A stretch of 31,785 nucleotides of DNA from JBAZOY01 sp041648505. GTDB taxonomy: Bacteria > Desulfobacterota > Syntrophia > Syntrophales > CG2-30-49-12. Under the pieces are notes generated by a model, which saw only the letters and a program-made list of their open reading frames with translations, was not told the origin of the DNA and ran no database searches. Of the stretch, positions 23,698 through 31,785 are shown in pieces. The translations under genes were made by a program, and so were the position numbers. The stretch spans positions 1 to 31,785 of the forward strand of contig JBAZOY010000025.1 in assembly GCA_041648505.1 (NCBI GenBank). Direction: 5' to 3'. How positions within the stretch are numbered: position 1 is the first letter of the stretch; each line of letters starts with the position of its first letter.

Positions 23698-24744
23698 GTG
23701 AAGGAACTATTAGAACAATACCTGAAAAATCTAACACACACGTTCCAACGTGGCGATGCGCGCGAAGAGAGTTATTACAAGCACCTCGATAATCTAATTC
23801 GCCAGTACACAGAACATCAAAGGATAAAAAATGTAGATGTCACTATTCTCCCCAAAAAGACCGAAGCAGGGAATCCTGACTTTCGCATCTGGGATGGCAA
23901 GAACCATATCACCGGCTACATTGAGGCCAAAGATCCTTCCGTTACAAATCTTGATTATATTGAAGGCTCTGAACAACTGGAAAGATACCGCTCTACCTTC
24001 CCCAATGTCATACTGACTAATTTTTACGAATTCCGGTTGTACCGCGACGGACATCGCATCAAGCAGGTAATGACCGGCCGCACGTTCATTGCCCAAAAAT
24101 TGCGGACAACGCCGCCGGTAGAAGAGATCGATAAATTCAAGGAACTCCTCGATCTCTTCTTTTCTTTCTCTTTGCCCAAAGTGCAAACGGCGCGTTCACT
24201 GGCTGTTGAACTGGCAAAACGCACCCGCTTTTTGCGGGATGAAGTCATTGCCGTGGAAATTGAGGAAACCGACAGCAATGGCCATAAACAGATCACCGGT
24301 TTTTACGAAGCCTTTAAGAAATACCTAATCGGAACATTGACCGAAAAACAGTTCGCCGATCTTTACGCGCAAACCATCACCTACGGGATGTTTGCCGCTA
24401 GAACCAGAGTCCCCGCAGGTCAGGACGCATTCAACCGCAGACTGGCTTTTGACTATATACCGCATACAATCGGCATTTTGCGCGATGTATTCCGGTTTAT
24501 TTCTCTGGAAGAACCGCCCAAATCATTACAGGTTATTGTGGAAGATATTGCCGAAATACTGCAAGTCGCTGATGTCAATAAAATTCTCCACGACAAAGGA
24601 CAGGAAAAGGCAGAGACCCCGTCATTCATTTCTATGAGACGTTTTTGGCCACCTATGATCCCAAAATTCGTGAACGTCGCGGGGTCTATTACACGCCGGA
24701 ACCGGTGGTCAGGTATATCGTCCGCGCCATGCATGCCATCTTGA
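23698..24744 (+). pseudogene. N-terminal part of a split restriction-modification enzyme (nuclease domain)
   Basis: This frame encodes a PD-(D/E)xK-like nuclease region: NPDFRIWDG with Asp61 and GYIEAKD with Glu76 and Lys78, followed by helical linker sequence as in large single-chain restriction enzymes (type IIG / ISP-like). The expected coding sense stops at about residue 306: from 24615 the homologous sequence (DPVIHFYETFLATYDP) continues in the -1 frame, and the remaining 40 or so residues here look random. The two frames together would give about 1,040 residues. The start is GTG with AAGGA about 11 bases upstream. A one-base loss (or a sequencing error) near 24610-24616 is the simplest reading. 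Confidence 0.75.
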
Positions 24745-26828
24745 AGTCTCATTTTGGTTTAGCGGACGGCCTTGCCAGCGAAGAGGTGAAACTGCTTGAC
24801 CCGGCAGGCGGCACCCTAACCTTCCCCGCTGAAGCCATTCGTCTGGCAGCCGATGAATTCAAGGAAAAATACGGCGACGGTGCCTTACACCAATGGATAA
24901 AAAAACATATTCTTGCCAATTTTTACGCTTTTGAACTCATGATGGCGCCTTATGCCATCGGCCATTTGAAGATAGGATTTATTTTTGAAGAACTCGGTTA
25001 CAAAATGGCGGATGACGAACGCTTTAAACTCTACCTGACCAATACGCTGGAAATGGAAGAAATCAAACAGATTGCCATTCCGGGATTGAGTTCATTAAGC
25101 GAAGAAAGCCATCTGGCGGGAAAAGTTAAAAAAGAACAGCCGGTGCTTGTAATCGTGGGCAATCCGCCTTACAGCGGTAATTCCGCAAACATCAACAAAT
25201 GGACGGAACGGTTACTTAAAGAAGATATTGACGGCACGCAAAGTTATTACAAAGTGGATGGTCAGCTACTTGGTGAGAAAAATCCAAAATGGCTGCAGGA
25301 TGATTATGTAAAATTTCTTCGTTTTGCCCAGTGGAAAATCCAGAAATCCGGCTTTGGCATTGCAGGCATGATTACCAATCACAGTTATCTCGATAATCCT
25401 ACTTTTCGCGGCATGCGCCAGAGTTTGATGAAAACCTTTGATGAAATCTACATTCTAGACCTGCACGGCAACAGTCTTAAAAGAGAAACCACACCCAAGG
25501 GTGGCAAGGATGAAAACGTGTTCGACATCCGGCAGGGCGTGGCCATTGCCCTGTTTGTGAGAAATAAAGAACCGAAAGCGTTACAGGTATATCATGCGGA
25601 TTTATATGGCGTACGTGAAGAAAAATATGACTGGCTAAATAATAAAGAGTTCTCAAAAAAGGACTATAACAGGATAGAACCGCAAAGCCCTTACTATTTT
25701 ATGGTGAGAAGAGATACAGAGAAAATTAAGCAGTATCTTGACTGGAAAAAAATAAATAACATATTTCCTGTAAACGGTGTGGGGATTGTTACCTCGAGAG
25801 ACGACTTTGTAATTAGTTATGATAAGGCCGAATTAAAAAATAGAATCCTTCAGTTCGCTAATCTTTCACAACCAGATGAAATTATTGCACAGGCTTTCAA
25901 ACTAAAAAATAAAGCAAATTGGAGGATTCAAGATTCACGGAAAAATGTGGCAACTATTATCGATCTAAACGCAAATATCAAATCAATATTATATCGACCA
26001 TTCGATACACGATACATATTTTATCATCAGGCAGTTATTGAGCGCATGCGTTCTGAAGTCATGGGCCACATGATGGAAGAAAATATTGGCTTATTAACAT
26101 GCAGACAAATTTCATCCAAGCTTTGGATTCATGCTTTAATTTCTGAAAATCTTATTGATGATTCTTTGATTTCTAATAAGACAAAAGAAAGAACATATAT
26201 TTATCCTTTATACATTTTCCCAGATAAAAATAAAAAAGACCTCTTCAACCAGCATCAAACCGAAAAAGAACCGAATATCCCCCAAGCCCTTGTTGAGCAA
26301 TTATCAGCCTACTATGGTCAAAAACCCACACCTGAAGACATTCTCTATTATATTTACGGCGTGTTCTACAGCAACATATATCGCAAAATCTACGCAGAGT
26401 TTTTAAAGATTGATTTTCCGCGTGTGCCTTTTACAGGCGATTACGACCTGTTCAAGAAAATGGGTGAACTTGGCAAGGAACTGGCGGATTTGCATCTGCT
26501 CAAAAGCCAGGCGCTCTCTCCGCCAGTTGCCAAATATCAGGGCAGCAGCGATAACGACCGGATTGAAAAGATTACTTACAAAGAAGATGAACAGCGCATC
26601 TACATCAATAACGATAAATATTTTGAAGATGTCGCCCCAGATGTCTGGAATTATCAAATCGGCGGCTACCAAGTATTACACAAATATCTGAAAGACCGGA
26701 AAGACCGAATCATAGACGACGCTCCGCGATATTGCCGGATTGTTACTGCTTTGAGTAAAACCTTAATTATTCAAGAAAAGATAGATGAAATTTATCCTGA
26801 GATAGAAAAGAAACTTGTCGATTTTTAA
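24615..26828 (+). pseudogene. C-terminal part of the split restriction-modification enzyme (N6-adenine methylase)
   Basis: This frame picks up where the nuclease frame ends. After RERRGVYYTPEPVVRYIVRAMH come methyltransferase motif I (LLDPAGGTLTFPAEAI) and the catalytic NPPY of N6-adenine methylases (VIVGNPPYSGNS, near residue 173 counted from the TTG at 24645). The rest, rich in Lys/Asn/Ile, is probably the target-recognition part. If made alone from that TTG it is a 727-residue methylase without the nuclease, which could still modify DNA. No helicase or separate specificity gene is present. A full-length protein would need the frameshift to be corrected. Confidence 0.75.
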
Positions 26829-26989
26829 CACAGGAAAATACAATAAATAACAACACTTTCAAGGCAATCGAGGGGCTTAAATCAAACATTTCAGCGCTCT
26901 GACCCTATTTTAAAACTACAAAAAGCTGTCCAATCTCTAACCTTCGGCACCTTGAACCAACACGTTATGGCATAGTCTCCAACATAAGC

Positions 26990-27565
26990 ATGGAAAACAA
27001 TACTGCTGCTATAGAAAAGATATTTCTAAAGTTACTGGCCGGAAAAGCCATGGAGGCAAGCCATCTTGCCGATCGTGAATTTCCATTTGAACCGGCGATG
27101 CCCAGTGAGCGACACTACAATCCGTCGCAGGCAATGAAAGTTTTTGTAAGGGACGGCTTCCTTGACCGTTATTCCGGCAAACAACTGCTGTTTCCCGGCA
27201 TTCTACGCTTACTGTCTGTCACCCTGCCGACCGCATTTCCCTTTCAGCAACACTGGAAGATGTCGCAAACTCACATAATATTCTGGCAGCTATTCCCCAC
27301 ACTGGACCATGTCATACCGATATCGCGCGGTGAGGCCGATGATGAGGGGAACCTTGTCTGCACTTCCATGCTCAGAAATTCTGCAAAGGCAAATTGGACG
27401 TTAGACGAGTTGGGATGGCAGCTTCACCCGCCCGGGAATTTAGGAGTATGGGATGGTTTGACAGGACTCTTTCTTCGTTTTATTGAAAAAGAGCCGAACG
27501 CTTTGTCCACGTCCTATCTCAAATCATGGCATAAAGCTGCTATCTCGGTGCTCGGCAGGCCGTAA
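26990..27565 (+). CDS. HNH-family endonuclease
   Basis: The 191-residue protein contains an HNH-like core: DRYSGKQLLFPG in the first half, then TLDHVIPISRGEADDEGNLVCTS and MLRNSAKANW, where the Asp-His and the late Asn follow the DH...N order of HNH nucleases. The zinc-binding cysteine pairs of many HNH proteins are missing. It has no clear ribosome site; the ATG at 26990 is the first in frame. Its position 160 bases after the restriction-modification gene and the lack of other neighbours suggest a defence role, but the target is unknown. Confidence 0.7.
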   Translation: MENNTAAIEKIFLKLLAGKAMEASHLADREFPFEPAMPSERHYNPSQAMKVFVRDGFLDRYSGKQLLFPGILRLLSVTLPTAFPFQQHWKMSQTHIIFWQLFPTLDHVIPISRGEADDEGNLVCTSMLRNSAKANWTLDELGWQLHPPGNLGVWDGLTGLFLRFIEKEPNALSTSYLKSWHKAAISVLGRP

Positions 27566-27709
27566 CCTCGCGGTAAGGTGCGATGCAATGGCTTCATATA
27601 CGGACAGAAACCAGGGGAACATTCTTCAAGAATTCAATAACATTACATGGAAATAAAGTCATTTTACAAATTCAGGCCCTCCCCCAAATCTTAATCCTCA
27701 ATGTATTTT

Positions 27710-29110
27710 CTAACGAACACCACTACCTTCTACCGCCTGTGGCGAGAGAGGAATGTCAAGGCTCTTAGATTCGGCATAGCTGCGGACAAATTTACCAGGC
27801 ATTTTCCGACCCGCGTTCACAAGAGAATAGTTACCTTTAATGAGGTCATTGAAACTCCAGGAAGCGTTATTTACCCCGAACACATCATAAGTCGGAAACG
27901 TGTATATGTAAGCAACACGCCACATTTTACCCGAATTGTCATAGGACTCCGTAGATAGAATACACCAGCTGTCTTCGTCCATGTAAAACGTACGGCGGGA
28001 GTAGAGATGATGGGCACTGGACTTACGCACTGAATCAACAACCCAGACCCGATGTTTCTCCCAGCGGACATAATTCGGCTTTACGTGCCTGGGTCCGAGT
28101 ACCTCTTCCAGCGTCGTATGATTGGTTAATCCGAATACATTATAAGGAATGATTATTTCCTTCTTGCCGATTAGCTTGAAATCGAAGCGGTCCATACGGC
28201 CTACAAAACCGAACATTTCGTCCCATAAAAGAGAGCCGGAGTAGGCGGTTATCGGAATGTCGTAGCTGAATTCCGGTGCTTTACCTATGTGGCGTTTTCC
28301 GGGCGTGTATAACCAGACACGCTGTCCTCCTTCGGCAGCGTCAGGCATGTATAAGAGAAGAAATTTTGTACCGGCAGAGGACGGTGGCGAGGTCAGCCTC
28401 GATGAAATCCCTAAGACCGCATCGGAGGCCTTCCTTCTCATGTCCCCGCTCTTTTCGTACCAGGGATGCAGGTAATAGTGATTTACCTCCGGGAGAGTAG
28501 AGATACGGCCTGCCGTGTCTACAATCGCCGCGGAACTCCAGTTGTGATCGACCGGCGGAGCAATGTGCAGTTTACTATTCCACATCACTTCGTAGCCGTT
28601 TTTCGGGATCGGAAAGGGGATTCCGTTAAAAGGCAGTCCTTTTTCGTCCACCCCGGTTATGGCGTCCCCCTCGATCTCTCCCCCTATTTTTGCGGTACCG
28701 GCATTCTTAAGGGTATTTTGTATCACCCAGGAAGGATAGCACACAGTGCGGTGGGCCGGGTAAACGTCTATTTTGTAAGTTTCGGGGAAACGTTTGATCA
28801 AAGCCCTGGTCCCCGTTGTTAGTATTGAGTCGTACTTGGAAACATTCTTTGCATCAATTGTGAACAGCGGCTTTTCGCCCTTGAATGGATCTTCATACCG
28901 GTCAGCTCCAGCACGACAAGTGGGTAGTCCTCCGGTATATGCGGGTATCGAACCATCCGCATTGCCGCCTTTTTCTGCACCAAATTCAGTCAGCGTCGTC
29001 CCCAGCTGCCCGGCTTCCTCCTCCGAAACCGCGGCTGAAGTGGATCCCGCAAATAGGATAAACAGTGCCACTGCAAACAAGGTGCTCCAAATGATGCTTT
29101 GCTTTGTCAT
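27710..29110 (-). CDS. DUF1329 family outer-envelope protein (copy 2)
   Basis: This protein of 466 residues is a close paralogue of the one at 114-1514: same length, alignable by eye without gaps, and identical in long stretches such as GRMDRFDFKL and YNVFGLTN. It has a signal peptide (likely cut after GSTSA near residue 26). Unlike copy 1, no DUF1302 barrel gene lies upstream in the same direction; the next gene to the right is transcribed away. GGGAGGA precedes the ATG, and a promoter is suggested at 29136-29163. It may act with a barrel encoded elsewhere. Non-identical cysteines (GLPTC, TVCYPS) occur only in this copy. Confidence 0.85.
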   Translation of the reverse strand: MTKQSIIWSTLFAVALFILFAGSTSAAVSEEEAGQLGTTLTEFGAEKGGNADGSIPAYTGGLPTCRAGADRYEDPFKGEKPLFTIDAKNVSKYDSILTTGTRALIKRFPETYKIDVYPAHRTVCYPSWVIQNTLKNAGTAKIGGEIEGDAITGVDEKGLPFNGIPFPIPKNGYEVMWNSKLHIAPPVDHNWSSAAIVDTAGRISTLPEVNHYYLHPWYEKSGDMRRKASDAVLGISSRLTSPPSSAGTKFLLLYMPDAAEGGQRVWLYTPGKRHIGKAPEFSYDIPITAYSGSLLWDEMFGFVGRMDRFDFKLIGKKEIIIPYNVFGLTNHTTLEEVLGPRHVKPNYVRWEKHRVWVVDSVRKSSAHHLYSRRTFYMDEDSWCILSTESYDNSGKMWRVAYIYTFPTYDVFGVNNASWSFNDLIKGNYSLVNAGRKMPGKFVRSYAESKSLDIPLSPQAVEGSGVR

Positions 29111-29135
29111 AATCCATCCTCCCTTTTCAAAAGCT

Positions 29136-29163
29136 TCTATAGCATGTTGAAAAAAATAAACAA
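29136..29163 (-). promoter_or_regulatory. Putative promoter of DUF1329 copy 2
   Basis: On the minus strand TTGTTT (29158-29163) and TATAGA (29136-29141) are 16 bases apart in an AT-rich stretch, with a start point near 29129 and a leader of about 20 bases. Confidence 0.4.
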
Positions 29164-29252
29164 CTATTTATTGCTCGCGTCCTTCATTGTAAGATAGCAA
29201 TATAGATGATATATAATGGATTAGTCAATGTTGTATAGCTTTGCAAAAGATT

Positions 29253-29660
29253 ATGTCGGCACAGATTTATTTCAAGTCAAAAATTACGGGTAAAATGAAA
29301 ACATCCTATTTTGGAAACCCGGCAGTCAAAAACGATCCAAATGCTGTCAGCATTGCCCGCTGGTCTCCACAATGGTGGGGATCACGGCGGCGATATATCG
29401 ACCTGGCTCCTTCTGCAGATCTTCTCAAGCGCGCAAAAGCCGGTTTTTCCTGGCCGTTATACGTCGCCGAATATCGGAACAGTGTCCTGGCCAAACTCGA
29501 TCCCTACAAAGTATACGCCGATCTCGCCGACGCCATTATTCTCTGCTATGAAAAGCCCGGAGAGAAATGCCACCGCCGCCTCGTTGCCGAGTGGTTCGAG
29601 CAATGCCTGGGAATAAAAGTCCCCGAACTACAACCCTTCACCGTCCCGATGTTTTTTTGA
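29253..29660 (+). CDS. DUF488 family protein
   Basis: The product of about 135 residues ends in the DUF488 signature CYEKPGEKCHRRLVAEWF, with the cysteines and the HRR that suggest a nucleic-acid or metal-linked role in this uncharacterised family. The middle has ADAIILCYEK. The frame opens at the TTG at 29241, but the ATG at 29253 is a more likely start; neither has a strong ribosome site. It is divergent from DUF1329 copy 2. Confidence 0.75.
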   Translation: MSAQIYFKSKITGKMKTSYFGNPAVKNDPNAVSIARWSPQWWGSRRRYIDLAPSADLLKRAKAGFSWPLYVAEYRNSVLAKLDPYKVYADLADAIILCYEKPGEKCHRRLVAEWFEQCLGIKVPELQPFTVPMFF

Positions 29661-29761
29661 TTGAACGACCCTGCTCTTCACGCATGTTCTCAACCACAGA
29701 CCAGCTGAGGGTGTCCCCGCAGAGCACTGATTTTTCCAAACATGGCCATCAGGTTTGTTAT

Positions 29762-29790
29762 TTGTATTTGGTAGCGATAAATGATATTAT
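29762..29790 (+). promoter_or_regulatory. Promoter of the lysine-rich small gene
   Basis: TTGTAT (29762-29767) and TATTAT (29785-29790) are spaced by 17 bases. The start point near 29797 leaves a leader of about 30 bases before the TTG start at 29827, with GGGAGG in between. Confidence 0.6.
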
Positions 29791-29826
29791 CAGAGATCTT
29801 GATCTTGCATAAGGGAGGAAAACCAA

Positions 29827-29928
29827 TTGTCCAAATCAGAAGACGCAAAAAAAACCGAGAAGAAAAAACCGCTGAAAACAGCTAGAGAAAAGAAGCTGGC
29901 CAAACAGGAAAAGAAAAAGAACAAATAG
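29827..29928 (+). CDS. 33-residue lysine-rich small protein
   Basis: A TTG-started frame of 33 codons (beginning SKSEDAKKTEKKK, ending KQEKKKNK) is preceded by GGGAGG 8 bases upstream and by a good promoter at 29762-29790, so it is likely real despite its size. Almost half of its residues are lysine, with regular glutamate and alanine, giving a charged helix without a membrane segment. Nucleic-acid or ribosome binding would suit the composition, but that is inference. I do not recognise a named family. Confidence 0.65.
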   Translation: MSKSEDAKKTEKKKPLKTAREKKLAKQEKKKNK

Positions 29929-30212
29929 CCCGGCAACTGCTTATACACCTGTTTATCTACCAGTTGTGGGGCTCCATGCTTAAGAGGCCTTTTTTCTTGA
30001 CATCTTTTCAGGCTTTCATCCATGACGCCAAGTTTATGGCCCACAACATGCGCACCGTCCCTGAAGCGCGTTCATTCGTGGTAACCACATGAAGCTTGGC
30101 ACTATCTGTCCATAATTGTATCGCCTGATCCGCAAACACGTTGTAACAGCACCCGTTTTATTAAATTCTCCTCAACGTACAAGATTTTTTATCTTTGGTA
30201 AAGGAGGAAAAG

Positions 30213-30581
30213 ATGATTGACTATACATTAGACAGGGACGCGGCCATTGTTCATGTTCGTCCTATGGGACCACTTGCCAGGGGGGATTTCGATCGTCTCG
30301 CAGGAGAAGTCGATCCATTTATTGAAAAAACAGGTGACCTTGCCGGGCTGATTATCGAGATTAAGAAATTCCCTGGATGGGAAAATCTTGGCGGGGCTCT
30401 GCGTCATTTCCGGTTTGTACGCGATCATCACAAGAAAATCAAAAAAGTTGCCGTGGTCACCGATTCACCTATTGGAACTGTGGCCGAACACATAGCTTCC
30501 CATTTTGTTTCGGCTGAGATTAAGCACTTTGATGCCGACAAAATGGAAGCCGCAAAGCTATGGATTACCGGAGGTGACTAA
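30213..30581 (+). CDS. SpoIIAA-like (STAS-type) protein
   Basis: The 122-residue protein resembles the SpoIIAA-like family: a beta-strand start DYTLDRDAAIVHVRPMGPL, then LIIEIKKFPGWENLGGALRHFRFVRDHHKKIKKVAVVTDS. Members share the STAS fold of anti-sigma-factor antagonists but are mostly uncharacterised, some with lipid-binding pockets. The frame opens at 30195 (TTG), but AAAGGAGG directly upstream selects the ATG at 30213. It stands alone, with a long hairpin 30 bases after its stop. Confidence 0.8.
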   Translation: MIDYTLDRDAAIVHVRPMGPLARGDFDRLAGEVDPFIEKTGDLAGLIIEIKKFPGWENLGGALRHFRFVRDHHKKIKKVAVVTDSPIGTVAEHIASHFVSAEIKHFDADKMEAAKLWITGGD

Positions 30582-30610
30582 AAAGAATAGTCCCGAACAA
30601 AAGTTTATCC

Positions 30611-30647
30611 AGTCAACTACCTCCGCCTGAGGCGGTGGTAGTTGACT
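30611..30647 (+). repeat. Long hairpin (REP-like palindrome or terminator)
   Basis: Seventeen bases on each side pair with a single T-T mismatch (AGTCAACTACC-T-CCGCC with GGCGG-T-GGTAGTTGACT) around a TGA loop. The T-run after it is only TTT broken by AA. It could end the SpoIIAA-like transcript or be a dispersed palindromic element. Confidence 0.7.
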
Positions 30648-30678
30648 TTAATCCATAGTTACAGACAAGGAGGACACA

Positions 30679-31125
30679 ATGAATATTCCTGAGTACATCA
30701 CCAAGGCGGAAGTACAGCGGGTATGCAAGGAGCTTGGAATTAGCGATTGGACGAAGCTTTCCGAGCCACGCATATCTCTTGAGGAAGCCATGATTATACA
30801 GGCGAAAACTGGGGGAGAGACTTCGATGATTTCGGCTGAAGAGTTCCAAAAGGGGTTAGAGGTTGAATTAGAGCATGGTCTGGCGTTTCCGGATGCGAAT
30901 GTCACAAATAACCACCCTCTTCTTACGGGCAAGATTGTGCTTGCACATCTGAAAGAAATGCTGGACTATTACGCGCGTCTGGAAGTAGCGGAGCTTGAGG
31001 GAGATCTTTTCAAGGCCTCACAGGCCGGGAATGCCGAAAAACTGGCACGGAAGTATCAACTATTAGTTAAAGCACGCGCGGAGTTATCGGCCAGTGAGGA
31101 AGCTTCGAGCACCAAGAGTAACTGA
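30679..31125 (+). CDS. DUF5661-like small protein
   Basis: The 148-residue soluble protein has the stretch LEHGLAFPDANVTNNHPLLTGKIVLAHLKEMLDYYARL, which I associate with DUF5661, a family of unknown function where the NVT...KI.LAHL.E..DYY pattern is constant. The rest is helical and charged. AAGGAGG precedes the ATG by 7 bases. It lies between the SpoIIAA-like gene and the UPF0016 gene, with no sign of co-transcription beyond direction. Confidence 0.65.
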   Translation: MNIPEYITKAEVQRVCKELGISDWTKLSEPRISLEEAMIIQAKTGGETSMISAEEFQKGLEVELEHGLAFPDANVTNNHPLLTGKIVLAHLKEMLDYYARLEVAELEGDLFKASQAGNAEKLARKYQLLVKARAELSASEEASSTKSN

Positions 31126-31251
31126 GGCAAACGTCATGGCGAAGGGAGACGGGAAGTTATCCGCCTGGAGTTACTGCTCAACCATTGTCTTCACCGTACC
31201 ACCGATATATTTGTGTTACGGTGACCCGAATGTTAGAATCGGAGGAACTTT

Positions 31252-31785
31252 TTGGAAGCTCTATTAGTCTCAACTGTGATTGTTTCCCTCGCCGAGATGG
31301 GTGATAAGACCCAGCTCCTTTCATTTGTGCTTGCGGCAAAGCTAAAGTACAGAGGACCTATCATCCTGGGCATTCTCTTCGCCACCATCGCTAATCATTT
31401 ACTTGCAGGCTTCGCTGGAGTATGGTTCGCGAGTCTTGTATCCCCCAGGGTACTCAGGTGGATCGTTGCCCTATCCTTCTTCGTCTTTGGTGTGTGGGCA
31501 CTGAAACCGGACAAGCTGGAAGAAGACCGGAACCTTCGAGGTACCGGCGTTTTCGTGACGACACTGATTACTTTCTTTCTGGTGGAGATGGGCGATAAGA
31601 CTCAACTTGCAACGGTGGCGCTTGCAGCAAACTATGATTCACTCGGCGCAGTGGTTATGGGGACGACACTGGGTATGATGATTGCTAATGTTCCGGCTGT
31701 CTGGATCGGTGAAGCGCTGGCAGATCGGATTAATATGAAAGTGATGCGCTGGGTGGCTGCAGGACTTTTCGCTTTTCTCGGCGTC
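31252..31785 (+). CDS. UPF0016/GDT1-type cation transporter (partial, runs off the window)
   Basis: The 178 visible residues contain the two family signatures EMGDKTQL (Glu15-Thr20 and Glu112-Thr117), each at the start of a hydrophobic repeat, as in the UPF0016 / TMEM165-GDT1 / MneA group, which exports manganese or exchanges Ca or Mn for protons. The protein is nearly complete; only the last segment is missing. The start is TTG with GGAGGA 5 bases upstream. I looked for the manganese-sensing yybP-ykoY riboswitch in the 125-base leader and did not find its core. Confidence 0.88.
   Translation, partial: MEALLVSTVIVSLAEMGDKTQLLSFVLAAKLKYRGPIILGILFATIANHLLAGFAGVWFASLVSPRVLRWIVALSFFVFGVWALKPDKLEEDRNLRGTGVFVTTLITFFLVEMGDKTQLATVALAANYDSLGAVVMGTTLGMMIANVPAVWIGEALADRINMKVMRWVAAGLFAFLGV

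Noticed and set aside
24600..24650. Programmed -1 frameshift in the restriction enzyme
   Set aside because: No slippery heptamer of the X-XXY-YYZ type and no obvious downstream stem at the joint; a one-base deletion explains it more simply.
31126..31251. yybP-ykoY manganese riboswitch before the UPF0016 gene
   Set aside because: The gene type fits, but I could not find the conserved core or the paired arms in the leader.
1..31785. CRISPR arrays, insertion sequences and rRNA genes
   Set aside because: No regularly spaced repeats, no transposase-like frame with terminal repeats, and no rRNA sequence were seen.

Overview
The window reads as chromosomal DNA from an anaerobic bacterium, most likely a Desulfobacterota/deltaproteobacterial lineage close to the syntrophs (Syntrophales-like). 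This is an inference from gene content: a [4Fe-4S] activase with a 2-hydroxyacyl-CoA-dehydratase-like partner, a selenocysteine tRNA beside YedF/TusA/DUF3343 genes, System II cytochrome c biogenesis (ResB/CcsB), DUF1302/DUF1329 outer-envelope proteins and DUF3034. No taxonomic search was possible.

Layout. 1-1.5 kb: the tail of a DUF1302-like outer-membrane protein followed by a DUF1329 lipid-envelope protein. 1.9-6.6 kb: an HSL-type esterase, a divergent acyl carrier protein, phosphotransacetylase and acetate kinase on the plus strand, facing acpS (holo-ACP synthase) and a tiny ORF on the minus strand. 6.6-6.8 kb: tRNA-Ala(GGC) with a clear promoter and terminator. 6.8-10.3 kb (minus): a membrane 'holin 4_2' protein, rplU-rpmA, a terminator, then obg-proB. 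10.6-13.6 kb (minus): a DUF3034 outer-membrane protein, then a double-cubane-cluster-like reductase with its ATP-dependent activase. 13.7-16.25 kb (minus): tRNA-Sec followed by DUF3343, a ribokinase-like gene, TusA and YedF, a probable selenium-handling cassette. 16.6-21.3 kb (plus): a Nudix protein, ResB, CcsB, DedA and a bactofilin-like membrane protein. 21.3-22.2 kb (minus): malate dehydrogenase. 22.86-27.6 kb (plus): a defence-like island with HigB-HigA toxin-antitoxin, a nuclease-plus-methylase restriction enzyme split by a frameshift, and an HNH nuclease. 27.7-29.1 kb (minus): a second, same-length DUF1329 paralogue. 29.2-31.8 kb (plus): a DUF488 protein, an unlisted 33-residue lysine-rich protein, a SpoIIAA-like protein, a DUF5661-like protein and a truncated UPF0016 transporter.

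How the parts work together. Pta-AckA would give ATP from acyl-CoA via acyl phosphate. A private ACP, an esterase and AcpS next to it suggest an acyl group passed between carrier, phosphate and ATP. The tRNA-Sec cassette would supply or deliver selenium for selenoproteins encoded elsewhere; none of the genes here shows an in-frame UGA. The activase pair would push low-potential electrons with ATP onto an unknown substrate.

The observations most worth following are the esterase-ACP-Pta-AckA module with its altered ACP recognition helix, the tRNA-Sec cassette with a possible 7+5 acceptor/T geometry and an extra kinase, the double-cubane reductase pair, the frameshifted restriction enzyme, and the duplicated DUF1329 genes.
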